Shown here piece after piece: positions 1-5,176 of a DNA stretch of 5,176 nucleotides (within the stretch, counting starts at the first letter, position 1; each line of letters starts with the position of its first letter). Below the pieces are notes generated by a model. The model did not search any database. It worked only from the letters and a program-made list of their open reading frames with translations, and had not been told where the DNA came from. The position numbers and the translations under genes are program-made. The DNA is taken from the NCBI GenBank assembly GCA_002429615.1, contig DJAN01000252.1:956-6131 (forward strand), in the 5' to 3' direction. The DNA comes from Lysobacteraceae bacterium UBA6001 (GTDB taxonomy: Bacteria > Pseudomonadota > Gammaproteobacteria > Xanthomonadales > Xanthomonadaceae).

Positions 1-442
1 CGCGGTCGCGCGCCAGCTGCAGGCTCTGCTCGCGGCTGTCCCACAGCGCCAGCGCGAACATGCCGTTGCATTGCGCCAGCGTGGCCTCCAGACCCCACTC
101 GCTGATCGCCGCCAGCAGCACTTCGGTGTCGGAATGGCCGCGGAAGCGGTGGCCCAGCGCCGACAACGCGGCGCGCAGCTGGGCGAAGTTGTAGATCTCG
201 CCGTTGTAGACCAGCTGGTAGCGGCCATCGTTGGACGCCATCGGCTGATGGCCCAGCGGCGACAGGTCGAGAATGCTCAGGCGCTGGTGCGCCAGCGCGA
301 TGCCCGCCTGGGCATCGCACCACACCCCGGCATCATCCGGGCCGCGATGGCGCAGGGTGGCGCCCATCGCGCCGGCCAGCGCGTTCAACGCCTCGCCGTG
401 CAGGCGGGGTTGGGGCAGCCACAGTCCAGCCAGTCCGCACAT
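1..442 (-). CDS. asnB: Asparagine synthase (glutamine-hydrolysing), N-terminal part, truncated by window edge
   Basis: The 147 residues visible form a class II (Ntn-type) glutamine amidotransferase domain. The protein starts MCGLAGLW, which puts the catalytic Cys2 at the N-terminus once the initiator Met is removed. Further family motifs are RHRGPDD (residues 31-37), HQRLSILD (52-59), YNGEIYN (79-85) and SDTEVLL (104-110), which line the glutamine pocket in E. coli AsnB, and NGMFALALWD (126-135). The domain releases ammonia from glutamine; in AsnB-type enzymes a C-terminal ATP-dependent synthetase domain then amidates aspartate in the cytoplasm. That second domain lies beyond the window, so the substrate cannot be confirmed: close relatives in polysaccharide clusters amidate sugar acids or have unknown targets. 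The start is fixed by Cys2 and by a GAGG ribosome site about 8 bases upstream that overlaps the TGA of the preceding GST gene region. Only 9 bases separate it from that gene, so co-transcription and translational coupling are likely. Confidence 0.93.
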   Translation of the reverse strand, partial: MCGLAGLWLPQPRLHGEALNALAGAMGATLRHRGPDDAGVWCDAQAGIALAHQRLSILDLSPLGHQPMASNDGRYQLVYNGEIYNFAQLRAALSALGHRFRGHSDTEVLLAAISEWGLEATLAQCNGMFALALWDSREQSLQLARDR

Positions 443-451
443 CGTGCCGCC

Positions 452-1117
452 TCAGACCGCGTCGGCCAGGGCCAGACGCGCGCGCACCGCGGCATCCACC
501 TCGGCCATCGGCACGAAACCCGGCGTCGCCTGCACGCGGCGCAGCCAGTCCTGCAGCGACGGCCAGCGTTCCAGCGCGAAGCCGCCATCCACCGCGCAAT
601 GCGTATAGGCGTACAGGGCGATGTCGGCGATGCCATAGTCCGGCCCGGTGAACCAGGCCTGCCGGTCCAGGTGCTGCGCCATCACCGCCAGCGCCGCGTC
701 GCCACGTTCGCGCAGGCGCGGCAGCTCGGCGCGGCGCGGCGAATCGGCCTCGGTCCAGCCGCGGATGAAGCGCGCCACGGCGACATACGGCTCGTGGCTG
801 TACTGCTCGAAGAACATCCAGCTCAGGGCCTGCGCGCGCTGCCAGGCGTCAGCCGGCATGAACGGGGTGCCCTCGGCCAGCCAGCACAGGATGGCATTGG
901 ATTCGACCAGCACGCGGCCGTCGTCGCGCTCGACCATCGGCACCTTGCCGTTGGGATTCTTGGCCAGATAGTCCGCGGTGCGGGTCTGGCCATGGGCGCT
1001 GTCCACTTCCTGCCAGGCGTAGCGGCTGCCGAGCTGTTCCAGCAGCAGCCGCACCTTGTAGCAGTTGCCGGAGGTGGACATGCCATAGACGGTCAGGGGC
1101 GCACGCGGGCTGGACAT
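452..1117 (-). CDS. Glutathione S-transferase family protein
   Basis: A 221-residue protein with the usual two-domain cytosolic GST layout and length. The N-terminal thioredoxin-like domain (about residues 7-84) shows TSGNCYKVRLLL (15-26), where Ser/Cys residues sit at the catalytic position, KNPNGKVPMVE (53-63) with the cis-proline P60, and ESNAI (72-76), the glutathione gamma-glutamyl contact. The helical C-terminal domain (about 90-210) contains FTGPDYGIADIALYAYTH (156-173), the conserved N-capping/hydrophobic staple region. This family conjugates or reduces electrophiles with glutathione in the cytoplasm; the substrate here cannot be told. The ATG at 1117 is chosen because GGAG (1123-1126) lies 5 bases upstream and because residues begin just before the first beta strand. 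The reading frame stays open further upstream, but that extension would overlap the coding end of the transglutaminase gene and has no GST character. The ribosome site lies in a predicted hairpin. asnB follows after 9 bases. Confidence 0.92.
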   Translation of the reverse strand: MSSPRAPLTVYGMSTSGNCYKVRLLLEQLGSRYAWQEVDSAHGQTRTADYLAKNPNGKVPMVERDDGRVLVESNAILCWLAEGTPFMPADAWQRAQALSWMFFEQYSHEPYVAVARFIRGWTEADSPRRAELPRLRERGDAALAVMAQHLDRQAWFTGPDYGIADIALYAYTHCAVDGGFALERWPSLQDWLRRVQATPGFVPMAEVDAAVRARLALADAV

Positions 1118-1118
1118 C

Positions 1119-1151
1119 GACACTCCGGGGCATGGGGGACCCGGAAGTGTC
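1119..1151 (-). promoter_or_regulatory. Inverted repeat covering the ribosome-binding site of the GST gene
   Basis: Bases 1119-1129 pair perfectly with 1140-1151 apart from a single bulged base at 1145, giving an 11-bp stem with a 10-base loop. In the minus-strand transcript the downstream arm includes the GGAG Shine-Dalgarno (1126-1123), and the stem ends one base before the ATG at 1117. If it forms, translation initiation of the GST gene would be hindered until the stem is opened. It could also be a DNA operator, since the arms carry a dyad GACACT/AGTGTC. The pairing is seen directly; any regulatory role is inferred. Confidence 0.5.
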
Positions 1152-1163
1152 ACCGTCAACGCC

Positions 1164-1177
1164 GGCTTTGCAAAGCC
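1164..1177 (-). repeat. 14-bp perfect palindrome in the gap between transglutaminase and GST genes
   Basis: GGCTTTGCAAAGCC is a perfect palindrome located 11 bases after the transglutaminase stop codon and 12 bases before the larger hairpin at the GST ribosome site. As RNA it would form a stem of about 5 bp with a 4-base loop. No run of T follows on either strand, so it is a poor intrinsic terminator; a protein-binding dyad or a minor 3'-end stabilising hairpin is equally possible. Confidence 0.3.
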
Positions 1178-1188
1178 CCCGCCCCGTC

Positions 1189-3783
1189 TCAGCCGGCGTG
1201 CTGCGCCACCAGGCGCACGAACAGCGCCATGCCGCCGACGAACAGCGCCACCACGAACATCAGCCCCCACGCCGCCAGCACGCGCAGGCGCGAGGCGCCG
1301 CTGGCGACGGCCACGCTGGCGGTGACCGACACCACCGACCAGACCAGCCCGGCGATGCCGAACAGGACGGCGACGAACATGCCTGGCCACGCCGCCGGGG
1401 TCAGGCTGCCCGGGGTGCTCATCCACGCCACCGAGCCCAGCGTGGCGACCACCGTGCCGACCAGCAGCGGCAGCTGCGGCACCATGCCCGCCGCCAGCGC
1501 GTTGGCCAGCCGGCTGAAGGACAGGCGCACGCCGAGCAGGCGCAGCAGGCCCCAGAACACCCCCCAGCCCACGGCCCATTGCAGCAGCGCCACGACGACC
1601 TGCTTCAGCAGCGCGACCGTGCCGCCTTCGCGGTACAGGCTCAGCGCAAGCACGTAGGACGCACCCAGCGCGATCCAGGCGAAAGTGCGCAGGCGCGGCA
1701 CCTCGAACACCCGCTGCGCGGTGCGGTACGGCGTATAGAGCATGCCGCCCAAGCCCCCGCGCCAGGCGCTCCAGCCAGCGGCGCCGAGCAGCAGCGCGGC
1801 CACGCCCAGGCCGGCCAGCGCATACAGCCACGGCGCGACGCCGATGCTGCGCAGCGGATTGGGGCGGAAATCGTGATCGAACAACAACAGCTCACGCGCA
1901 CGCGCCATGTCGCTGGCCGCGCGGCGCACGCCCTCCGGCGGGATCGACAGCGCGCGCCGCTCCCACTCGCCCTCGATCACCAGCTCGCCGTTCTGCACAT
2001 CGATGCGGCGGCTGAAGCGGAACCACGGGTTTTCCACCACCTCGCGGCTGGGCTTGAGCCAGACCCCGGCATCGCTGCGCACGCGCACGGTCTGCGTGGC
2101 CAGGCGCGGCCCGCCCAGCGCCAGCGGCGTGCGCCGCGCGGTGCGGGGCAGCTCCTTCATCCAGTCCTGCAGCTGGAACAGCGGGAAACCGACGATGTCG
2201 TTGTCGCGCGGATGCCAGTCCAGCCGATAGGTCTCACCGATGCGCAGGCGCGCCGGATCGGCCTCGTCCACGGTCGGCAGGCCATCCAGCTGCAGGTTGG
2301 TGTAGAAGCCCCGCATGTAGTCCAGGTAGCGGTCGCCCAGCGCCTCGGCGCCCTGGCTTTCGAACATCTCGCGGGCATCGTCGCCGCGGCCGTGCAGGTA
2401 ATCGGTGACGACGGTGAACTTCGCCTGCCGCCGCGCCTTGCCCATCTCGATGTCGACGTCTTCCTCCACCACCACTTCCGGCGTCACCGCCGCCGGATAC
2501 GGAATGTCCACCAGCGCCGCCTGCCCGGCGCGCACCGGCAGGCCGCGGCCGAACGGCAGCGGCGAGCGCTCGTCGAAGGTGCCGTACTCGCGGTCGCGGG
2601 TGGCATCGATCCAGAAATCGCCGCCCTGCGCCTGCGCGTGCACCACCACATGGTCGAACGCCAGCGGGCTGGGCAGGCGCGCCGACAGATCGTTGCCCAT
2701 CGACGAATCCACCAGCACCGGCTCGGCGCGCACGCCGGCCAGGCCCAGCAGTGCCACCAGCAGCGTGGCCTTGTCCTTGCAGTCGCCGTAGCGGTTGCGC
2801 AGCGTCTCCTCGGGCGCATGCGGCGCATGCGAATTGGCGCCCATCTCCAGCCCGAGGTAGCGGATATCGCCCTGCACGAAGGCGATCGCGCGCTGCATCG
2901 AGCCCTGCGGATCGTTGCGGTCCAGCCGCAGCTGGGTGGTCATCGCCCGCGCCACCGCCGGATCCTTGAAGCCTTCCGGATACAGGCGCGCCGCCCAGTC
3001 GGCGACCTCGCGCCAGTTCGCCGCGGTGGACAGCTCGATGCGCCCGTAGGTGTCATGACCGGAAGGCGTGTCCTTCTCCGCGCGCACCGCCGCCAGCGCA
3101 TCGGCGTCCAGCCGCAGCTCCTCCATCGCGCCGACCCGCTGGCGCGCGCTGCGGAACCCCTCGGTGCTGACCTTCCAGTTCAGCGGCATGCCCGCCGGAT
3201 AGCGCACGCGCAGGCGCCGCGCACCCAGCGGCACGTCATAGCGCGCCGTGTAGCTGTCGTAATACCCGCTGCCGAACACCGGGTTGCTGCCATTGATGCT
3301 GTACGCGTAATCGATGCGATCGCCCACGCGCAGGTCGGGCAGGCTGATGTTGAGCGTCAGCGCCCCATCCAGCAGGCCCTCCTCCAGGTCGCTCTCGCGC
3401 CGCAGCTGCGCATAGTGCGCGCGGCGGCGCATGTCGATGCGCTGCCCATCGCGCCACACATCCAGGTGGTTGAGCGCGAGCTGCTGGTAGTCGGGCTGGT
3501 AACCCAGGGTGATCTGGCCGGCGTCGCCGAGCGCGTTGTCGCGCAGCACGGTGTAGCTGATGCGGCGATACCACAGCGGCCGCGCCCCGCTCAGGTCGAC
3601 CTGGTCGGACACCAGCTCATAGCGCAGCCCGCCGCTGGCCCCGCCGGTGACCGGCACCGCCTCGTCCTGCACCCAGGCCGGTGCCGCGGCCATCGTCGGT
3701 GGCTGCTCGGCCGCCCCCGCCCCGGCCGACGCGCACAGCCACAGCGCCGCCAGCAGCAGCCCCTTCGTCCTCATCCCACGCAC
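1189..3783 (-). CDS. DUF3857 / transglutaminase-like envelope protein with C-terminal multi-helix membrane domain
   Basis: An 864-residue protein predicted to be exported and membrane anchored. Residues 1-25 look like a signal peptide: MRTK, a hydrophobic run LLLAALWLCASA, then AGA-type cleavage. A DUF3857 domain follows (about 55-225), then a transglutaminase-like domain (about 255-400) with an intact papain-like triad: Cys335 in NRYGDCKDKATLL, His378 in AFDHVVVH, Asp393 in WIDATRD. Residues 410-630 are a beta-rich region of unknown role. The tail has six likely membrane helices (about 650-671, 699-716, 725-750, 763-785, 800-826, 835-860); its LYTPYRTAQRVFEVP motif and loop pattern resemble Yip1-like domains. 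Relatives are uncharacterised; cysteine-peptidase or amide-transfer activity in the periplasm is inferred from the triad. The GTG at 3783 is preferred over ATG 3774 because AAGGGGG lies 5 bases upstream of GTG but 14 upstream of the ATG. It starts 27 bases after gcdH, so shared transcription is likely. Confidence 0.9.
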   Translation of the reverse strand: MRGMRTKGLLLAALWLCASAGAGAAEQPPTMAAAPAWVQDEAVPVTGGASGGLRYELVSDQVDLSGARPLWYRRISYTVLRDNALGDAGQITLGYQPDYQQLALNHLDVWRDGQRIDMRRRAHYAQLRRESDLEEGLLDGALTLNISLPDLRVGDRIDYAYSINGSNPVFGSGYYDSYTARYDVPLGARRLRVRYPAGMPLNWKVSTEGFRSARQRVGAMEELRLDADALAAVRAEKDTPSGHDTYGRIELSTAANWREVADWAARLYPEGFKDPAVARAMTTQLRLDRNDPQGSMQRAIAFVQGDIRYLGLEMGANSHAPHAPEETLRNRYGDCKDKATLLVALLGLAGVRAEPVLVDSSMGNDLSARLPSPLAFDHVVVHAQAQGGDFWIDATRDREYGTFDERSPLPFGRGLPVRAGQAALVDIPYPAAVTPEVVVEEDVDIEMGKARRQAKFTVVTDYLHGRGDDAREMFESQGAEALGDRYLDYMRGFYTNLQLDGLPTVDEADPARLRIGETYRLDWHPRDNDIVGFPLFQLQDWMKELPRTARRTPLALGGPRLATQTVRVRSDAGVWLKPSREVVENPWFRFSRRIDVQNGELVIEGEWERRALSIPPEGVRRAASDMARARELLLFDHDFRPNPLRSIGVAPWLYALAGLGVAALLLGAAGWSAWRGGLGGMLYTPYRTAQRVFEVPRLRTFAWIALGASYVLALSLYREGGTVALLKQVVVALLQWAVGWGVFWGLLRLLGVRLSFSRLANALAAGMVPQLPLLVGTVVATLGSVAWMSTPGSLTPAAWPGMFVAVLFGIAGLVWSVVSVTASVAVASGASRLRVLAAWGLMFVVALFVGGMALFVRLVAQHAG

Positions 3784-3788
3784 ACCAT

Positions 3789-3795
3789 CCCCCTT
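3789..3795 (-). promoter_or_regulatory. Ribosome-binding site of the transglutaminase gene (decides the GTG start)
   Basis: The minus strand reads AAGGGGG here, ending 5 bases before GTG 3783. The in-frame ATG at 3774 is 14 bases away and has only a weak GTGGG directly before it. Either start leaves a functional-looking signal peptide, the ATG version lacking just three residues. Confidence 0.55.
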
Positions 3796-3810
3796 GCGGG
3801 CTTCCTGCCC

Positions 3811-4974
3811 CTAGAACGCACTCAGACCGGTCAGTTCCCGACCCACCACCAGTTGGTGGATCGTCTGAGTGCCTTCATACGTGATGACCGACTCCAGATT
3901 CAAGGCATGGCGGATGGCGCCATGTGCCAGGCTGATGCCGGCCGCCCCCAGCAGATCACGGCAATCGCGCGCCACCTCCAGCGCCATGCGGCAGTTGTTC
4001 CACTTCGCCAGTGACACCTGGGTGGGCTGCAGGCGCCCGGCGACCTTGAGCTGGCCGAGCTGCAGCGCCAGCAGCTGCGCGCTGGTGATGCCCCGCGCCA
4101 TCTCGGCCAGGCGCACCTGCACCGCCTGGTTGGCGGCCAGCGGGCGCCCGAACAGGTGGCGTTCCCCGGCATAGGCCAGCGCCTCGCGCAGGCAGGCCAC
4201 CGCCGCCCCGATCGCACCCCAGGCGATTCCGTAGCGCGCCTGGGTCAAGCAGCCCAGCGGCCCTTTCAGGCCGACTGCCTGCGGCAGGCGCTGCGCCTCC
4301 GGCACCCGCACCCCGTCGAAGAACAGTGCCGACGTCACCGACGCCCGCAGGCTCATCTTCTGCCCGATGTCCTGGGTGGTGAAACCGGGCGTGCCGCGCT
4401 CCACCACGAAGCCGCAGATGCCCTCATCCGTCTGCGCCCAGACCACCGCCAGATCGGCGATCCCGCCGTTGGTGATCCACAGCTTGGCGCCATCGATGAC
4501 CCAGTCCCCGCCCTCGCGGCGCGCCCGGGTCCGCATCGCCGACGGATCGGACCCGCCCTCGGCCTCGGTCAAACCGAAGCAGCCGATCAGCGTCCCCGCC
4601 GCCATCCCCGGCAACCAGCGCCGCCGCTGCTCCTCGTTGCCGTAGGCGAAGATCGGATACATGCACAGCGACGACTGCACGCTGACGAAGCTGCGCAGCG
4701 CGCTGTCACCGCGTTCCAGCTCCTGGCAGATCAAGCCGTAGCTGATCGCATCGAGCCCGGCGCCGCCGTACTCCGCGGGCAGCGTGGCCCCGAGCAGGCC
4801 GAGCCCGGCCATCTCGCCGACCAGTTCGCGGGGAAAGCGTCCCTGTTCGAACGCCTCGCCGATGAGGGGCAGCACGCGCTCATCGGTGAACCGCGCCACC
4901 GCCGCCTGCACCGCCCGGTGTTCCTCGCCGAGCATCGACCGCACATCGAACAGATCATCCGGCGCCAGAGACAT
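3811..4974 (-). CDS. gcdH: Glutaryl-CoA dehydrogenase (acyl-CoA dehydrogenase family)
   Basis: A 387-residue FAD enzyme of normal family length that would oxidise and decarboxylate glutaryl-CoA to crotonyl-CoA in lysine/tryptophan degradation, passing electrons to electron-transfer flavoprotein in the cytoplasm. The N-terminal helical domain carries ELERGDSALRSFVSVQSS (85-102), with Glu87 and Arg94-Ser95 matching the glutaryl-carboxylate-binding residues of human GCDH. The middle beta domain has GCFGLTEAEGGSDPSAM (131-147) and DGAKLWITNG (161-170), the flavin/substrate signatures. The C-terminal helices have RHLFGRPLAANQAVQ (272-286) and TYEGTQTIHQLVVGRELTG (365-383), with Glu367 at the catalytic base position (Glu370 in the human enzyme). 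The usual motif reads YEGTHDIH; here it is YEGTQTIH, a mild variation. ATG 4974 is the only good start: the frame is open upstream only to a TTG, and a likely -10 box lies in that extension. Its ribosome site (GGGGTG) is weak. It is the first gene of the minus-strand series. Confidence 0.93.
   Translation of the reverse strand: MSLAPDDLFDVRSMLGEEHRAVQAAVARFTDERVLPLIGEAFEQGRFPRELVGEMAGLGLLGATLPAEYGGAGLDAISYGLICQELERGDSALRSFVSVQSSLCMYPIFAYGNEEQRRRWLPGMAAGTLIGCFGLTEAEGGSDPSAMRTRARREGGDWVIDGAKLWITNGGIADLAVVWAQTDEGICGFVVERGTPGFTTQDIGQKMSLRASVTSALFFDGVRVPEAQRLPQAVGLKGPLGCLTQARYGIAWGAIGAAVACLREALAYAGERHLFGRPLAANQAVQVRLAEMARGITSAQLLALQLGQLKVAGRLQPTQVSLAKWNNCRMALEVARDCRDLLGAAGISLAHGAIRHALNLESVITYEGTQTIHQLVVGRELTGLSAF
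3818..3872 (-). repeat. Nested inverted repeat at the 3' end of gcdH
   Basis: GCACTCAGAC (3818-3827) and GTCTGAGTGC (3863-3872) are perfect 10-base inverted copies. Inside the 35-base interval lies a second inverted repeat, CCACCA (3846-3851) and TGGTGG (3854-3859). The outer right-hand arm ends four bases before the gcdH stop codon in transcription order. In the transcript this could fold as a stem enclosing a small hairpin, close to the start of the transglutaminase gene. It also encodes the conserved C-terminal GcdH residues, so part of the match may be chance. Confidence 0.4.
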
Positions 4975-5000
4975 GAAGGAGCACCCCAGGAGAAAGCCTG

Positions 5001-5006
5001 ATTGTA
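5001..5006 (-). promoter_or_regulatory. Candidate -10 box of the gcdH promoter
   Basis: The minus strand reads TACAAT here, five of six bases of the sigma-70 consensus, in an otherwise GC-rich stretch. Transcription would start near 4993-4995, giving a leader of about 20 bases before ATG 4974. No good -35 box sits at 16-18 bases; the nearest TTG-type hexamer, TTGGCC (5029-5034), is 22 bases away. A short inverted repeat (5010-5021) lies within the spacer and could be an operator. Confidence 0.35.
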
Positions 5007-5150
5007 TCGACGCCCCGGCGTGCCCCGTGGCCAAGCGCCATCTGGTCGCACCCGCCCCCTAAACCGCCGCGACCGCTCCTGCTCCGGCTTTTGTCTCCGC
5101 GCTCGCGATAGACGATCGGGCGACCGGGGGCGGCCCCTTTCCGGGACCGT

Positions 5151-5174
5151 TGGCGCCATGGATGGCGCCATCGA
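5151..5174. repeat. Tandem 12-bp repeat that also forms a hairpin
   Basis: TGGCGCCATGGA (5151-5162) is followed directly by TGGCGCCATCGA (5163-5174), differing at one base. Because TGGCGCCA is itself a palindrome, the two copies also pair as an 8-bp stem around a TGGA loop. It could be the terminator stem of an upstream gene, a repetitive extragenic palindrome, or a dimeric operator. The window ends two bases later, so its full extent is unknown. Confidence 0.5.
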
Positions 5175-5176
5175 GC

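Larger units (their letters stand above)
4975..5176. other. Non-coding upstream region of gcdH
   Basis: These 202 bases contain no reading frame on either strand that resembles a protein I recognise. They hold the 5' untranslated region and probable promoter of gcdH on the minus strand, a short dyad ACGCC-cc-GGCGT (5010-5021) directly upstream of the -10 candidate, and a 12-bp tandem repeat at the window edge. Any upstream gene lies outside the window. Confidence 0.6.

Noticed and set aside
71..1657. A 528-codon open frame on the plus strand opposite asnB, GST and the transglutaminase end
   Set aside because: Low-complexity Arg/Gln/His-rich product overlapping clearly recognised genes on the other strand; an antisense shadow.
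1118..1831. In-frame N-terminal extension of the GST protein by 238 codons
   Set aside because: It overlaps the end of the transglutaminase gene in another frame and is Arg/Gly/Ala-rich without domain character; the ATG at 1117 has a ribosome site and gives a normal GST length.
2814..2831. Tandem 9-bp repeat GCGCATGCG x2
   Set aside because: It encodes the HAPHAP stretch just before the transglutaminase Cys motif and is explained by coding.
1132..4014. A 960-codon open frame on the plus strand, antisense to the transglutaminase gene
   Set aside because: Its product is rich in His, Arg, Gln and Ala without domains, signal peptide or hydrophobic core. The opposite strand encodes a coherent protein with a triad and membrane helices, and strong GC bias at third positions keeps this antisense frame free of stops.
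4156..5001. A 281-codon open frame on the plus strand opposite gcdH
   Set aside because: Same compositional shadow pattern; the minus strand holds an intact glutaryl-CoA dehydrogenase.
4975..5034. 20-residue N-terminal extension of GcdH from a TTG codon
   Set aside because: ATG 4974 matches the family start, the extension is not GcdH-like, and it contains the candidate -10 box.
5061..5100. Resemblance to GC-rich interspersed repeats of Xanthomonadaceae
   Set aside because: Only short fragments such as GGAGCGGTCGCGG look similar, and no paired arms could be traced.
4731..5171. 146-codon minus-strand frame reaching over the gcdH upstream region
   Set aside because: It overlaps gcdH out of frame and is Arg/Pro-rich with no recognisable motif.

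Overview
The window is very GC-rich bacterial DNA, carries four genes all read from the minus strand, and is almost fully coding. Gene content, GC-skewed codon use, and the protein styles (a long DUF3857/transglutaminase membrane protein, a glutaryl-CoA dehydrogenase, a polysaccharide-type or general asparagine synthase) suggest a gammaproteobacterium of the Xanthomonadaceae/Lysobacteraceae type (Stenotrophomonas, Pseudoxanthomonas, Xanthomonas or Luteimonas-like). That placement is an inference from familiarity, not a database match.

In transcription order (right to left) the layout is as follows. A non-coding stretch (5176-4975) holds a tandem/inverted repeat near the window edge and a plausible promoter -10 box. 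Next is gcdH (4974-3811), a full-length glutaryl-CoA dehydrogenase. After 27 bases comes a secreted/membrane transglutaminase-like protein of 864 residues (3783-1189) with a DUF3857 domain, an intact Cys-His-Asp triad and a six-helix membrane tail. A 71-base gap (1188-1118) contains two adjacent hairpin-capable sequences; the second buries the Shine-Dalgarno of the next gene. Then comes a glutathione S-transferase-like protein (1117-452). After only 9 bases comes asnB (442 to the window edge), whose glutamine amidotransferase half is present and whose synthetase half lies outside.

The tight spacing suggests two transcriptional couples, gcdH plus transglutaminase and GST plus asnB, possibly all one operon with a control point in the 71-base gap. 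No shared pathway is obvious: GcdH serves lysine/tryptophan catabolism, AsnB makes asparagine or amidates another acid, the GST is of unassigned substrate, and the transglutaminase-like protein acts at the cell envelope. No mobile element, CRISPR array, tRNA or rRNA was seen. The most noteworthy signals are the RBS-sequestering hairpin before the GST gene, the envelope transglutaminase fused to a Yip1-like membrane domain, and the nested inverted repeat at the end of gcdH.
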